Shown here: positions 1 to 9,954 of the stretch, in pieces
How the letters are laid out: the number at the start of each line of letters is the position of its first letter
How positions within the stretch are numbered: position 1 is the first letter of the stretch
NCBI RefSeq assembly: GCF_000142805.1
Contig: NC_013082.1
Coordinates: 1,426,001 to 1,490,000, forward strand
Length of the DNA stretch: 64,000 bases
Source of the DNA: Lachancea thermotolerans CBS 6340
Taxonomy: Eukaryota > Ascomycota > Saccharomycetes > Saccharomycetales > Saccharomycetaceae
Reading direction: 5' to 3'
Made by a program: the position numbers and the translations under genes
Notes under the pieces: model-generated
Database searches by the model: none
The model's input: only the letters and a program-made list of their open reading frames with translations
Told to the model about the DNA's origin: nothing

Positions 1-1469
1 GCAAATCGATCAAAAAAGAACACGCGGCGCTGGACGCTTGAGGAAATCTTCGTCACTTGTCTTAATGCAGAAAAGTAGATGATGCACCAAACTAACGTGT
101 AGAGCAGTTTGATGAGAAACTCTTGAGGCTCATGCAGTAGTGGAAAGAGAGAAACATAACCAGCAGAAGCCACTAAATGGAACGGAGTGAGTAGTCTTCG
201 ATCTGTTGTAACCAGAAAGGAGAAGGGGATGATAATTAGGAGGACCGCTTTCTCGTGGACATGCCAGCCAAACAAAAAAGAGGCGAACCCACAGAGTGTC
301 AAGGAGCCAACAAACCTTTCAAAAGAGGGACTGAAAAGTACCGGTATAACGGCCAAAATTTGGTAGAAAAGAGTCAAAATAAATGTCAATTTGGGCTGAA
401 TCTGGGGCAAAATAACAAAATAAACATCTTGAACGAGCCCTTTGGTACCAACGTTGTATTGTTGTAATTTCGTTTTTATTTCATCGATTGTTACAGGTAT
501 CAGCGGAGGAGAAACAACCTGGGTCAAAAATTTGTGAACGTAAGGGACTTTCAAAAAGAACAGGGTTAATACCTTATCAAGCGCCGAATACAAGGCCCAG
601 AAATTGGGAGCCCAGTAAGCATGCGTCAAACCTCTGGAAAAAGGAAACAGCCGCGACATTAGCTGTGGCAGCTGGTAAATGAAAGGGGCGAAGCAAACCG
701 CAAATACACTCAACACGACCGTCCCAAGCTTGAAAAGGTTCTTCCACCTCACCATCGATATCAAGTCATTGTAAGTCCTGAAACGGAAATTCGAGAAATC
801 TAAGATGTAGACCCGTAACAGGAATGCAAAAAAGCTGGGCGCTAAGTAAAGAAAAATGTGTTTAAAGCATAATGCGGTGCTAAAGAAAAACCCACATAGT
901 AGGTACCTCTGATGCTTAGCCGCGACAATAGACGCAATCAAAATAGCGAACAAGAATCCATTGTATTGAAAGTGGATGTGATCAATTATCAGGAAGCCTG
1001 GGGAGAGTACTATGCTGCTCGCCACAACAAAGTTGGCTGAACGGTCGCTTATGTGGCTTTTGTTGATATACACCTGTAATACAACGAAGAGCAAAATCTC
1101 GCTCACAATTACAGTAACGCGCTGGAAAACAATTGTAGGTAAGCCAAATTGACCAACTGCCACGATATCCAAGCAACCATCATCTTGTACTCTCTGAGGT
1201 ACGAATTGAGACAGCAACCACTCAAAGTAGGCGAAGAAGGGTGGGTAATCGAGGGTCCACTGACTAGTGGACTCATAATACCATTTATGCAAAGGAAGTT
1301 TGTTCGTAATTGCCAGCCAATTGCGATGAACATCAAAATCTGTGCTCACATATGCTGGAATCAACAGCAACTTTAATGCCGTTGAGCTAACCCAAAAATT
1401 CCAAAGCGAGAACTTTCGTGTATCCTTGACGGTCTCACTTTTGCCGCGCTTCTTCAGAGCCTTGGGCAT
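1..1469 (-). CDS. ALG8: Dolichyl-P-Glc:Glc1Man9GlcNAc2-PP-dolichol alpha-1,3-glucosyltransferase (C-terminus beyond window)
   Basis: ER membrane enzyme that adds the second glucose to the lipid-linked oligosaccharide used for N-glycosylation. The reverse strand is open from an ATG at 1469 (MPKALKKRG) to position 1, giving 489 codons; the S. cerevisiae protein is about 577 residues, so roughly 90 are missing. Visible features are many hydrophobic segments and the ALG6/ALG8-type lumenal segment near residues 50-60 (HKWYYESTSQWTLDYPPFF), followed by FEWLLSQF. An upstream ATG (MELFHTL) is in another frame and soon stops. The gene is divergent from VPS5 with 139 bp between the starts, as in the S. 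cerevisiae pair YOR067C/YOR069W, which supports the call. The family assignment rests on recalled sequence and synteny; ALG6 is the only close alternative. Confidence 0.9.
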   Translation of the reverse strand, partial: MPKALKKRGKSETVKDTRKFSLWNFWVSSTALKLLLIPAYVSTDFDVHRNWLAITNKLPLHKWYYESTSQWTLDYPPFFAYFEWLLSQFVPQRVQDDGCLDIVAVGQFGLPTIVFQRVTVIVSEILLFVVLQVYINKSHISDRSANFVVASSIVLSPGFLIIDHIHFQYNGFLFAILIASIVAAKHQRYLLCGFFFSTALCFKHIFLYLAPSFFAFLLRVYILDFSNFRFRTYNDLISMVRWKNLFKLGTVVLSVFAVCFAPFIYQLPQLMSRLFPFSRGLTHAYWAPNFWALYSALDKVLTLFFLKVPYVHKFLTQVVSPPLIPVTIDEIKTKLQQYNVGTKGLVQDVYFVILPQIQPKLTFILTLFYQILAVIPVLFSPSFERFVGSLTLCGFASFLFGWHVHEKAVLLIIIPFSFLVTTDRRLLTPFHLVASAGYVSLFPLLHEPQEFLIKLLYTLVWCIIYFSALRQVTKISSSVQRRVFFFDRF

Positions 1470-1608
1470 CTGGGTGTTCGCTCTATCTTTGTCTTCGCTG
1501 GCGTTTTTGGTAGTGTATGAAATAGTTCCATTTTGTTGTCCTTAATTTATCATTATCAATCTGTCTTGACGAATAACGAAAAACAGACGGTAAGGAGAAG
1601 GACCGAGG

Positions 1609-3504
1609 ATGGATTACGAGGACGAACTTAGTGCTCCAGTGTGGGACGACCAGGGCCCACGCGAAGAAAGCAAGACAGAAGACGAGCTTTCCAAAACATT
1701 CGCTAATCTGAGCACAGACCCTGCAGTCGAAGAACACGAAGGAAGCACTTGGAATGCAAAGAATATAGAGCATGAAGAGGAGGTGGATGAGGTCCAAAAC
1801 CATTCGAAAAACCTAATTTCGTCGTTGGCACCCGAAGAAGATCCCCTCAGCAGTCTTTCAGTAAGCGAAGCAGTAAGATCTCCGCAAAAGGGCGAAGCCC
1901 TTTTTGGCGACTCGGGAAGTGCACCGCTTGAAGCCCATGAGGACACCTCCAACGAAGCTCACGAAACGTCCGCTATATCCAAGAATTACACGAAGCCCAA
2001 GAGACTCTTTTCATCAGCTCGTTTGCGCCGCCACCCCCTCACAGCGGAACAGAAAAAGGACCTTTTCCAGGACCCATTAGCTTCAAGTCCCTCTACTCGC
2101 GAGGAAGACGAGTTTGTTGAGGAGACTTTAGATTACGAACCTTCCCCAGAGCGTTCCAAAACCGACATTCTGCGCGAAGTTGATGCGCCTCTGTTCAAAG
2201 TTGATCCGCGCAAGAACCAGAGTTTGACGCCCTCTATCAAGAAAGTTGCTGATGTTGGTGGGGACGAGACACAAGAAAATCCTGATAATAAGCTTCTGGA
2301 TCAGGAGACCCCCAACAACTATAGCATTGAGGTTATTGACCCCTTAAAGGTCGGCGATCTGACTTCTGCGCACGTCGAATATACCATCTTCACAAAAGAC
2401 AAAAACTCAAATCAACCCGAATTCAAAGTTCAGAGACGTTACAGAGATTTCAGGTGGCTTTACAGGCAACTTCAAAATAATCATTGGGGTAAAATTATTC
2501 CTCCTCCACCTGAGAAGCAGACTATGGGTAGGTTTGAAAATGACTTCATCGAGAATAGAAGATTGCAGATGGAGCGCATGCTAACTAAGATTGCTCAAGA
2601 TGCGGACCTGAGAGATGACACAGACTTCATACTGTTTTTGCAAAGTAACAATTTCAGTCAAGACTCAAAAGTTAGAGAACACCTAACGGGCTCGAACGCA
2701 TCGGGTGACAGCAATGACATATCTGAAATTCACATAAGTGAAATAGAGTTGCTTGGGCAGGAAGATGCCGCAAATGTTATGAAGAATGGCGGGCTTGACG
2801 AGTCTCATAAGGGCTTTATGAATATCTCTTTCGCGTCAGCTCCAAAATACAATGAACCTGATTCTTTTTTTGTGGAACAAAGGCAGGCAACTGAACTACT
2901 AGAAGAACAGCTGAGGCAACTTTGCAAATCGCTGGAGATTGTCGATGTTCAGCGTAACGACCTAGCTTCTGTGACTGAAGAATTTGCGCAAACCATAAAA
3001 GCTCTCGAAGAGCTCGAGGTCTCGAAAAAAGGCTCTGAACTCTTGGCAAACTTTGCCGATGTGCACTTGAGAATTAAAGAGTCCTTGCAGCGCAGTACCT
3101 TGCAAGAAAGCTTGACTCTTGGGATTACCATCGATGATTACCTGAGGTCACTTTCAAGCATTCGGGCAGTCTTCAACCAGAGGTCTAAGCTCGGGTACTA
3201 CCTTGTCATTGTTGAAAACGATCTAGCTAAGAAACAATTGCAACTAGAGAAGAATAGCACAAAGGGCCCTTCAGACAAGGTTGAAAATCTGAGCAAGGAA
3301 GTTAAAGTGTTACAAGCAAGGCACATTAAAATTAGACAAAAATGGCAAGAAGTTGGCGACACCATCAGGAAGGAGCTTCAAAGACACGATCGTGATAAAA
3401 TGATTGATTTCCGGAACAGCATAGAAATATTCTTGGAATCGAGTATAGAAACGCAAAAAGAGTGCATCGAGTTGTGGGAAACATTTTATCAAAACAATTT
3501 ATAG
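1609..3504 (+). CDS. VPS5: Vps5 sorting nexin, retromer subunit (PX-BAR)
   Basis: Endosomal sorting nexin that pairs with Vps17 in the retromer coat for endosome-to-Golgi retrieval of receptors such as Vps10. The 631-residue product has an acidic, low-complexity N-terminal third. A PX domain spans about residues 240-350 (VEYTIFTKD, then the phosphoinositide-binding RRYRDFRWLYRQL, then PPPPEKQ and FIENRRLQMERML). A long helical BAR region runs from about 420 to the end. Length is close to the S. cerevisiae protein (675). The ATG at 1609 is the first in frame. S. cerevisiae has a second, WGD-derived copy (YKR078W); here one gene sits between ALG8 and TRZ1, the neighbours of both copies. Confidence 0.93.
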   Translation: MDYEDELSAPVWDDQGPREESKTEDELSKTFANLSTDPAVEEHEGSTWNAKNIEHEEEVDEVQNHSKNLISSLAPEEDPLSSLSVSEAVRSPQKGEALFGDSGSAPLEAHEDTSNEAHETSAISKNYTKPKRLFSSARLRRHPLTAEQKKDLFQDPLASSPSTREEDEFVEETLDYEPSPERSKTDILREVDAPLFKVDPRKNQSLTPSIKKVADVGGDETQENPDNKLLDQETPNNYSIEVIDPLKVGDLTSAHVEYTIFTKDKNSNQPEFKVQRRYRDFRWLYRQLQNNHWGKIIPPPPEKQTMGRFENDFIENRRLQMERMLTKIAQDADLRDDTDFILFLQSNNFSQDSKVREHLTGSNASGDSNDISEIHISEIELLGQEDAANVMKNGGLDESHKGFMNISFASAPKYNEPDSFFVEQRQATELLEEQLRQLCKSLEIVDVQRNDLASVTEEFAQTIKALEELEVSKKGSELLANFADVHLRIKESLQRSTLQESLTLGITIDDYLRSLSSIRAVFNQRSKLGYYLVIVENDLAKKQLQLEKNSTKGPSDKVENLSKEVKVLQARHIKIRQKWQEVGDTIRKELQRHDRDKMIDFRNSIEIFLESSIETQKECIELWETFYQNNL

Positions 3505-3585
3505 TCACCTAGTTCATAAAAAAAATCATTAAGCGCTCAAGCATTTGGCTGCAGCTCTGCTTTACACAAATTTAAAACCAATAGA

Positions 3586-6033
3586 CTATACAGATTCTTC
3601 TTCATTTGCCTCGGAAGTTTGTTCTTCAATAAACACTTCATTCAAAGTGCGAAGATGGGGGGTTTGTTCGCCTATTTCATCAAAGCCCACTATCATGCCA
3701 TCGAATGCAAAACAGTACTCCTGAGCCTCGATCTCAATGCTGTTACCAATTTGCGGGAGTTTCGGATATCTCTGTGAAAAATGAGTTAAAATAAGTTTCC
3801 GCGCTCCCATTTTGTTGGAGACCTCTATAGCCTCATTAATTGTACAGTGCCTCTTTTTGATGGCGTCCTCGACAAGGTCGTTGTCCAAAGTTGCTTCATG
3901 AATGAGAAGATCAGATTGGCGGCCTATTGTTTTGGAGAATTTTTCAACATTTGGCCGTGTGTCTCCGGAATACGAGACTTTAAAAATGCCAGATGAGTCT
4001 GAACCAGTAAAAAATGAGATTGAATTTGAGTATGCCCAGTCGCAGTGCTTGGCGCGGCAAGTTTGGAATCTCAAAATCTTGAGATCTCGATACATTTGAG
4101 TAATTGTTTCCCGATCCCTGAAGGAAGAATTCTCGTCAAATTCAAGGCGCCGTTTTTTTAATGCAGGTTTTGTTGCTGCCGCAAAATCTTCGAACGGAAC
4201 TGGTTTCAGTTCTTTTCTTACGTAGCCACCATCAACAAGATGCTCGCAGCTCACATACCGCAGCCTCTCCAAAATCTCACTATTTTCCAAACTCAGCCAT
4301 TCTTTTACAAAAATGTTGTATTGCCATGGAACGACAATGTAAAGAACGGCAGATGGGTCAGTAAGGTTCTGCTTATGCCATTCATTCAGAATGCTAGCAA
4401 TGCCCAGATGGTGGTCTGCATGCAGGTGACTTAAGTAAATTAGCTTCAAGTCTCGAAAGAAGCCAGGAATGTCCACTGAAGGAATCAATCTTAAAATGGC
4501 ACCCAAAGTATTCTCGCCAGCATCCAGTAATATATTCCTGTTATCAATTTTGCCCTTATTGTTGTATGGGATCTTGACAAGAGTGGAAATAACATTTCTA
4601 TATTTTGATGGTAGCGAGCTGCCAGTTCCCAGAGTTACAACCTCGATTTTCCCTTTCTTTGCTTCAGAATTGAAATTATTAACATTTTTTTGACTCTCAA
4701 CAGTGGAATTATAGGTTGCGCCTGGAATACCTAAAGGGGTTACATGCTGCTCGTAAAGTTCTGCCCAGGTTTTTGTTTTTTTGGATGATTTTGAATGGCG
4801 GACTTTGATCTCATTCTCACCATCTGTATAAGGTTCGACAATAATTCCATCGTTTTGAAGTAAAACATGAACTTTGTTGATATCAATAGTAGTACTCAAT
4901 GGTCTCTCATTTCGTTGAACTCGAGAAGAGCCCTGTGGGAGCTCTTTTTGAAAGCACTCATAAAAATCCTTCGAAAAAACCCGATCTGTGCGAGGTAAAT
5001 TATAGTTTTTATTTTGAACCGCTTTCAGCTTCAAAGTCGTAACAGCAGAACTTTGAAATACAAGACCATTGGGACAAACTTCAAAATGGGAAACAAAGTG
5101 CTGTGTCTTTTCACCATCCAATTGTTGCATAAGTGACAAAAGTGGTTGACCAATAGAGACGCCTTCACCAAGAAAATAATACACTGCACCCAGTGAGCTT
5201 TTTTCGTAGACTTGGAACTTCTCAAGGAACTGTGGCCAATATGAGTCTGATGGTATATCCAAAATTAAAACTTTTGCAAAGCTCCTCTGTTTTTCAAGAA
5301 CTTGTTCAGATTTTACCACATCACCGTTTGGTAGCGTTACACTCAGTCCTTTTGTTAACTGAGCAAACAGCTGGCCCTTAGGCACTCCAAGCCTCATTGC
5401 CTCTTCGACCTTGAACCTACCTCGAATCGGATTAAAATTGATTTCATAAGATGTTGACTGCTTTGGAATTGCATATTCCCGCGGCAGATTAACATTCACT
5501 TGTGGATCTGATGCTGGGTCATGCCTAGCGGTCGGCTCATGCTCGGGGAACATTTTTGATACAATATATTTGAGGCCCGTGTTGAGCTGCGAAGTCAATG
5601 ACTTCATGGAGCTAAATTGGCTGGGGCTGTTCACAACGATCGATCGCACTTTCATAAGTTTGTTTTCAAAAACATCGCCATCTTTGAGAATTTTGGTGTT
5701 TAACCTCATACCAAAACGAAAAACGAAGTACCTCCAGGTGCTCACAATATAGTTCACGATGTCATTACCATAGATGAGATTCATGCATTTAATACCTTGA
5801 TCTGATAGCGTTAGAATCATACCAGGCAAACCACCGATGGAGTTCCAGCTCATCTCTCCAGTAAGAAAAATATTCTCAAGTTTGGAGAGTCGGGTCTTGT
5901 TCTCTGGAAAAGTCCTTTGAGTTCCTTCAGGTATTTGCCCAAACAGGAAACGATCCCCATGTTCGGACTGCAATAGAAGAAGTGGATGCCTCGTATCCAC
6001 AGTTGGCTGCGTTACATGTGTGATAGTGAACAT
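3586..6033 (-). CDS. TRZ1: tRNase Z, tRNA 3'-end processing endonuclease (long form)
   Basis: Removes 3' trailers from precursor tRNAs; the S. cerevisiae enzyme acts in nucleus and mitochondria. The product has 815 residues from the ATG at 6033 (MFTITHVTQP), which matches the S. cerevisiae start (838 residues). It has the long tRNase Z layout: a degenerate N-terminal beta-lactamase half with the flexible-arm sequence GVPKGQLFAQLTKG, then a catalytic C-terminal half with TLGTGSSLPSKYRN, the zinc-binding SHLHADHHLGI (about residues 535-545), SYSGDTRP and LTHFSQRYPKLP. The open frame continues about 60 codons upstream to a stop near 6219 with no ATG, and this extension is basic and Arg/Ser/Leu-rich (see findings). 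Convergent with VPS5, 81 bp apart. Confidence 0.95.
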   Translation of the reverse strand: MFTITHVTQPTVDTRHPLLLLQSEHGDRFLFGQIPEGTQRTFPENKTRLSKLENIFLTGEMSWNSIGGLPGMILTLSDQGIKCMNLIYGNDIVNYIVSTWRYFVFRFGMRLNTKILKDGDVFENKLMKVRSIVVNSPSQFSSMKSLTSQLNTGLKYIVSKMFPEHEPTARHDPASDPQVNVNLPREYAIPKQSTSYEINFNPIRGRFKVEEAMRLGVPKGQLFAQLTKGLSVTLPNGDVVKSEQVLEKQRSFAKVLILDIPSDSYWPQFLEKFQVYEKSSLGAVYYFLGEGVSIGQPLLSLMQQLDGEKTQHFVSHFEVCPNGLVFQSSAVTTLKLKAVQNKNYNLPRTDRVFSKDFYECFQKELPQGSSRVQRNERPLSTTIDINKVHVLLQNDGIIVEPYTDGENEIKVRHSKSSKKTKTWAELYEQHVTPLGIPGATYNSTVESQKNVNNFNSEAKKGKIEVVTLGTGSSLPSKYRNVISTLVKIPYNNKGKIDNRNILLDAGENTLGAILRLIPSVDIPGFFRDLKLIYLSHLHADHHLGIASILNEWHKQNLTDPSAVLYIVVPWQYNIFVKEWLSLENSEILERLRYVSCEHLVDGGYVRKELKPVPFEDFAAATKPALKKRRLEFDENSSFRDRETITQMYRDLKILRFQTCRAKHCDWAYSNSISFFTGSDSSGIFKVSYSGDTRPNVEKFSKTIGRQSDLLIHEATLDNDLVEDAIKKRHCTINEAIEVSNKMGARKLILTHFSQRYPKLPQIGNSIEIEAQEYCFAFDGMIVGFDEIGEQTPHLRTLNEVFIEEQTSEANEEESV

Positions 6034-6353
6034 TGTAGATACTCTTAGTGAATCTTGCTTCGCCCTTTTTCTCTCTTTGGCAGACTGAACAAAGATATCT
6101 TTTGCTAAACTCGAGTTACGCGTACCGGAAAGAAAACTGCGCAGCCTTCCAGTAAATTTTGGTGCAGAGCACTGCCGCAACACTTTGAAAGATGCAAGGT
6201 TGACAAAGGAAACGTTTCAACCTCTAGACCTTCCGCCGTATAGTCGAGAGGTCATCTCATCGTCTCAGTGACAAGTTTAACAATCGAAGAAAAAAAGTTG
6301 ATGTCTTTAAACACGAAAAACTCAACATTGTAACACCTTTAGACCCTCCCTCA
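6034..6353. other. Intergenic region upstream of TRZ1 and downstream of GYP1
   Basis: This 320-bp stretch lies between two genes on the reverse strand and should hold the TRZ1 promoter and the GYP1 start-distal side of its 3' end. The first roughly 185 bp upstream of the TRZ1 ATG stay open in the TRZ1 frame without an ATG. I see no RNA gene, repeat or convincing TATA box. Confidence 0.5.
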
Positions 6354-8060
6354 CTAGCGCCAGTGAGACGTAGCATCTTTATATAATGACTGCCAGATGT
6401 ACGCTTCGCTTAGAAGTAGTTCAATATCAGTTTCTTTCCATGTTTTTGTGGGAGGATTTTGTAAAAAGGTTATAGTTTCCTGAAAATCCATGTTCATAAG
6501 CTGGTCACTCCACTTGATGAGAAATGCAGCGCAGACAAACACATGAAATTCGCTCAAGGAGGTTTGGCGATTAGATCCTGCCGTTGCATGTTTACTTTGC
6601 AAGTTCAACGAGGATGAAACCTCCCTAAAGCCAGCAACGGGTGAGCTCTGCAGAGAGCTGTCAGATGTTGCAGGCATACTGGAGCTTTCGGAGCCAGAAG
6701 ATTCCAAAGAGGTCTCAGAGAGATAGGTATCCCACATCCTTATAACCATACCCATGTTAAATTCTCGCATGAGAAGGCAGTTCATCCACCTAAAAGCAAA
6801 CTGGATAAACTCAACACTCTCGCGAGCGAAATGATCGTACAAATCGGAGTCAATTCGTTTGACAAGCTGTCCTAGATTTTTGACTTGTTTCAAAATTCCA
6901 GGCTGGCCATGAATGTAGTTGTCGGTAATCTGTTCAAGCAACTTAGTGAGGCACCAAAATGAATCTGCTTCTACGTCCAAAAGCTGCTCGTGAGTCAAGT
7001 ACGTATCAGGGCTCAATTTGACCACATCTTCTTTTTGAGCCGGCTGGAGGTACTCTGTTAAAAATGTTTGGAAAAACGGCGTTACTAGGTCATTAATGCC
7101 CTGAACGTAGCCACTTGCAGGGTGCCGTATTGCCCACAAGTATAAAATTCTTTGTAGACTTTCCTGAACGAGCGGGTTTTGGTAAAGTGGAATGAGCGGA
7201 TTTGTCCGCGGAATGTCGATTTCAATCTGGTGCCAGGTTGGAATGTCTCTGGTATGCTCCTTTGAGAAGACGAGTGCGACACCGTCGCGATACTCTTGCC
7301 GCTTCCGTCGAAGAAGGGTAGCTTGTCTTTTGATATTAGCGGGCGCGTAGCCAATCAAAAGCCTCCACACTCGCGGCCGGTGGGCCATCGGAATCCCATT
7401 CCAGCTTAGGCGGCGAAGCTCGCTGAGGTTTACTTGGTTTCCATTGGGAGGATGGAGTATTAGGTCGAACTTCGCTACACGGTGCATGAGAGCATTCAGT
7501 TCTTGAAGTTTGCGTTCGTTTTCCTGCTCATATTGCGACTTGAGTCCTGTACTTTGCGTTTTGTTGAGCCGCGGCAGGTTTGGGTAGCTCGCTGAGGCAG
7601 ATACTGATCGTGACACCGACTGGTCTTTATCTGACGCTGAGCCCACGGTGACGGCTGGTTTGAGCTCGATCCCTCCATTAGAGGTCATTGGTATTGGCGT
7701 ATTAGAGTCCTCAATTACTGCACTCCAGTCTTCGTCAAGATCTGTGAAGTACCTATCTTTCTTTTGGACGTGGTGGTGCGATTTATCCTTATTTGCACTA
7801 CCGGACAGGGACTTTCTGAGTGGACTCATGTGAATATGGCTAGGCCCTGGACTTGTGTGACTTGTGGAGCGCCGGAGAAAAGATGCTGGCTTTTGCATTG
7901 CTTCAATGTTGCCATCTGAGCTGTCGGGTGCACTCGAATGTCTCGATGACTTCCACGTTTTCATAAGCGACCCGACCAGCGAGGAGGACGAGGCGCTCAT
8001 CTTTTGATACATCTCTCGGCGCGTAGGAGACGACGAGCTTGAGGCAGACCTAACTCCCAT
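6354..8060 (-). CDS. GYP1: Gyp1-type Rab GTPase-activating protein (TBC domain)
   Basis: GTPase-activating protein for Ypt1 and other Rabs of the Golgi. The 568-residue product starts MGVRSAS, as in S. cerevisiae Gyp1. The frame extends further up but only from a TTG, so the ATG at 8060 is used. Residues 1-200 are Ser-rich and low complexity. The TBC domain spans about 215-530 with both catalytic fingers: the arginine finger in IEIDIPR (R285) and the glutamine finger in SGYVQG (Q320), preceded by the SWNGIPMAHRPRVWRLLIGY entry motif. A Ser-rich insert, about residues 455-510, interrupts the C-terminal TBC part. YOR070C is near VPS5 in S. cerevisiae, so synteny agrees. Confidence 0.93.
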   Translation of the reverse strand: MGVRSASSSSSPTRREMYQKMSASSSSLVGSLMKTWKSSRHSSAPDSSDGNIEAMQKPASFLRRSTSHTSPGPSHIHMSPLRKSLSGSANKDKSHHHVQKKDRYFTDLDEDWSAVIEDSNTPIPMTSNGGIELKPAVTVGSASDKDQSVSRSVSASASYPNLPRLNKTQSTGLKSQYEQENERKLQELNALMHRVAKFDLILHPPNGNQVNLSELRRLSWNGIPMAHRPRVWRLLIGYAPANIKRQATLLRRKRQEYRDGVALVFSKEHTRDIPTWHQIEIDIPRTNPLIPLYQNPLVQESLQRILYLWAIRHPASGYVQGINDLVTPFFQTFLTEYLQPAQKEDVVKLSPDTYLTHEQLLDVEADSFWCLTKLLEQITDNYIHGQPGILKQVKNLGQLVKRIDSDLYDHFARESVEFIQFAFRWMNCLLMREFNMGMVIRMWDTYLSETSLESSGSESSSMPATSDSSLQSSPVAGFREVSSSLNLQSKHATAGSNRQTSLSEFHVFVCAAFLIKWSDQLMNMDFQETITFLQNPPTKTWKETDIELLLSEAYIWQSLYKDATSHWR

Positions 8061-8844
8061 GGTGTAATAGGGCACTCTATTCTGACTTCGCGTGTTGAAG
8101 GTTTCGGTGCTAGGGATTATAAGAAGACATATGGGGACCAAAATATAAACACTTTGTACATAGTGATAACATGCAAGTTCCCGATTACTTGCTCCCCAAC
8201 GCTCGAATACTTACGTGTTCCTGCAGATATTTATGTTGGAAAATAGCCGTGCGATAACAAGTAAGCGTGGCTTCGACAACTGGGCGAACCATGAGAGACG
8301 GTAATACTATAAGTTCGGTTTTTGCACTGTATTCACAGTCTCAGCAAAAAGTCCTAGAGCGTTGCCCCCGCCCGTTGGTCCGCTCGCGAATTTGCTCTTA
8401 CGCTAGTTCCTCTATCTTCGCAGGGATTGGTTGTGAATGCGATCCATTACAGCGATGCTTGATTCACTTTTATGTATTTGTTCGCTTTCGGTGGCCTTAC
8501 TCTTTAATTTTTAACCCCAGCACCCTGTTCGCCAGCCAAGTAGCTGCTCTCGAATATCCCTCTAATAGCGCATTTCTAGGATGTGCATTACTAGGTGGTT
8601 ACGGCTAATTTAGGCTTCTGTCATGATGCTTCACTGACTCCTTCTACGATTTTCAATATATTGAAAAACATCACTGCAAGCCCAAATATTAGATGATCTA
8701 AGATAATTAAATTCTGGAGATGCCGTAATCAATTGGTAATTAGCATCGGACATATATATAAGGAAAGCATAAATCGCAAGGTTGTCAGTCTGTGGCGAAG
8801 CGCTCTCCAAGTAACAAAACTTCTCATTCCACTGATACACCACA
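8061..8844. promoter_or_regulatory. Divergent GYP1/MTD1 intergenic region with TATA box and TGACTC element
   Basis: This 784-bp region separates divergent starts. On the MTD1 side there is a strong TATA-like run (TATATATAAGG, about 8753-8763), some 85 bp upstream of the MTD1 ATG. A TGACTC core at 8635-8640 fits Gcn4 or Bas1, and S. cerevisiae MTD1 is known to respond to adenine through Bas1/Bas2. A 113-codon open frame at 8267-8608 has no ATG at its start and no recognisable content. Confidence 0.5.
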
Positions 8845-9807
8845 ATGTCTACGAAGCCAGGACGTACGATTTTAGCATCTTCCGTATCGAACACATACGC
8901 TGACGAAATTACCTCTAAGGTTGAGTCCCTGAGAAAGGAAAGACCAAATGGACCGCTACTAGTCGGGTTTCTGGCCAACAACGACCCAGCCGCCGAAATG
9001 TATGCAAACTGGACTAGCAAAACCTGCGAGTCAATGGGGTTCCGCTATGAACTGAGGCGTGTCGAAGAGAAGGACTTTCTGGAAGAGGCGATCATTGAGG
9101 CCAACAGAGACAACGCTGTTGACGGTATAATGGTGTACTTCCCAGTGTTTGGCAATGCACAAGACCAGTATTTGCAGCAAGTGGTTTCCCGCGAAAAGGA
9201 CGTTGAGGGCCTTAACCACGTCTATTACCAGAACATGTACCACAACATCAGATATCTGGACGACGAGCAACAGCTCAAGTCGATTTTACCTTGTACACCA
9301 CTTGCGGTAGTCAAGATAATGGAATACCTCAAAATTTACAACAGTCTTTTACCTCAAGGAAACAGGCTCTATGGAAAAAAGTGCGTTGTGGTCAACAGAT
9401 CGGAAATCGTGGGAAGACCACTTTCAGCACTGCTAGCGAACGACGGTGCCATTGTCTATTCAGTGGACATCAACAATATCCAGAAATTCACGAGAGGCGA
9501 AGGTCTCAAGTTCCAAAAGCATCAAGTTGAGGACTTAGGCCCATTTTCAAACGAGATGTTGAAGGAGTGCTGCGCTGACGCAGACGTTATAATCACCGGG
9601 GTTCCTTCCGAATCCTACAAGTTCCCAACTGAGTATATCAAAGAGGGTGCTGTTTGCATAAATTTCTCTTCACATAAGAACTTCGACGAATCTGTGAAAA
9701 GCAAAGCCTCGCTTTACGTGCCAAGCACAGGAAAAGTCACCATTTCAATGCTCCTTAGAAACATGCTAAGGCTGGTGGAGAATAGACAGAAAATGAACTT
9801 GCTGTAA
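8845..9807 (+). CDS. MTD1: NAD-dependent 5,10-methylenetetrahydrofolate dehydrogenase
   Basis: Cytosolic monofunctional enzyme that oxidises 5,10-methylene-THF to 5,10-methenyl-THF using NAD, supplying one-carbon units for purine synthesis. The product is 320 residues, the same length as S. cerevisiae Mtd1. It carries the folate-dehydrogenase N-terminal substrate domain (VGFLANNDPAAEMYANWTSK; DGIMVYFPVFG) and the Rossmann domain with VVNRSEIVGRPLSALLANDGA at about residues 185-205 and ITGVPSES. It lacks the C-terminal formyl-THF synthetase of the trifunctional C1 proteins. The ATG at 8845 is in ACACAATG context. Flanked by GYP1 and RPF2, as expected for YKR080W next to YKR081C. Confidence 0.96.
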   Translation: MSTKPGRTILASSVSNTYADEITSKVESLRKERPNGPLLVGFLANNDPAAEMYANWTSKTCESMGFRYELRRVEEKDFLEEAIIEANRDNAVDGIMVYFPVFGNAQDQYLQQVVSREKDVEGLNHVYYQNMYHNIRYLDDEQQLKSILPCTPLAVVKIMEYLKIYNSLLPQGNRLYGKKCVVVNRSEIVGRPLSALLANDGAIVYSVDINNIQKFTRGEGLKFQKHQVEDLGPFSNEMLKECCADADVIITGVPSESYKFPTEYIKEGAVCINFSSHKNFDESVKSKASLYVPSTGKVTISMLLRNMLRLVENRQKMNLL

Positions 9808-9954
9808 GGAAGCCCGAAATCTTAGATTGGTTGAAGGTGATGGCTTTGTGCCACGCCTAATGCGCATATTTTACAATTTGTAAAGATAAAGAAGGAACGG
9901 AAGAGGAAATCAATTGATAGCGTTATATAATGTACAATGTCTATTATGGAGTGT

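Noticed and set aside
1483-1803. 106-codon reverse-strand frame across the ALG8/VPS5 divergent region
   Set aside because: It overlaps the start of VPS5 and has no recognisable content; ALG8 is read in another frame from 1469.
8267-8608. 113-codon open frame between GYP1 and MTD1
   Set aside because: Begins at GTG, has no recognisable content and lies in a divergent promoter region.
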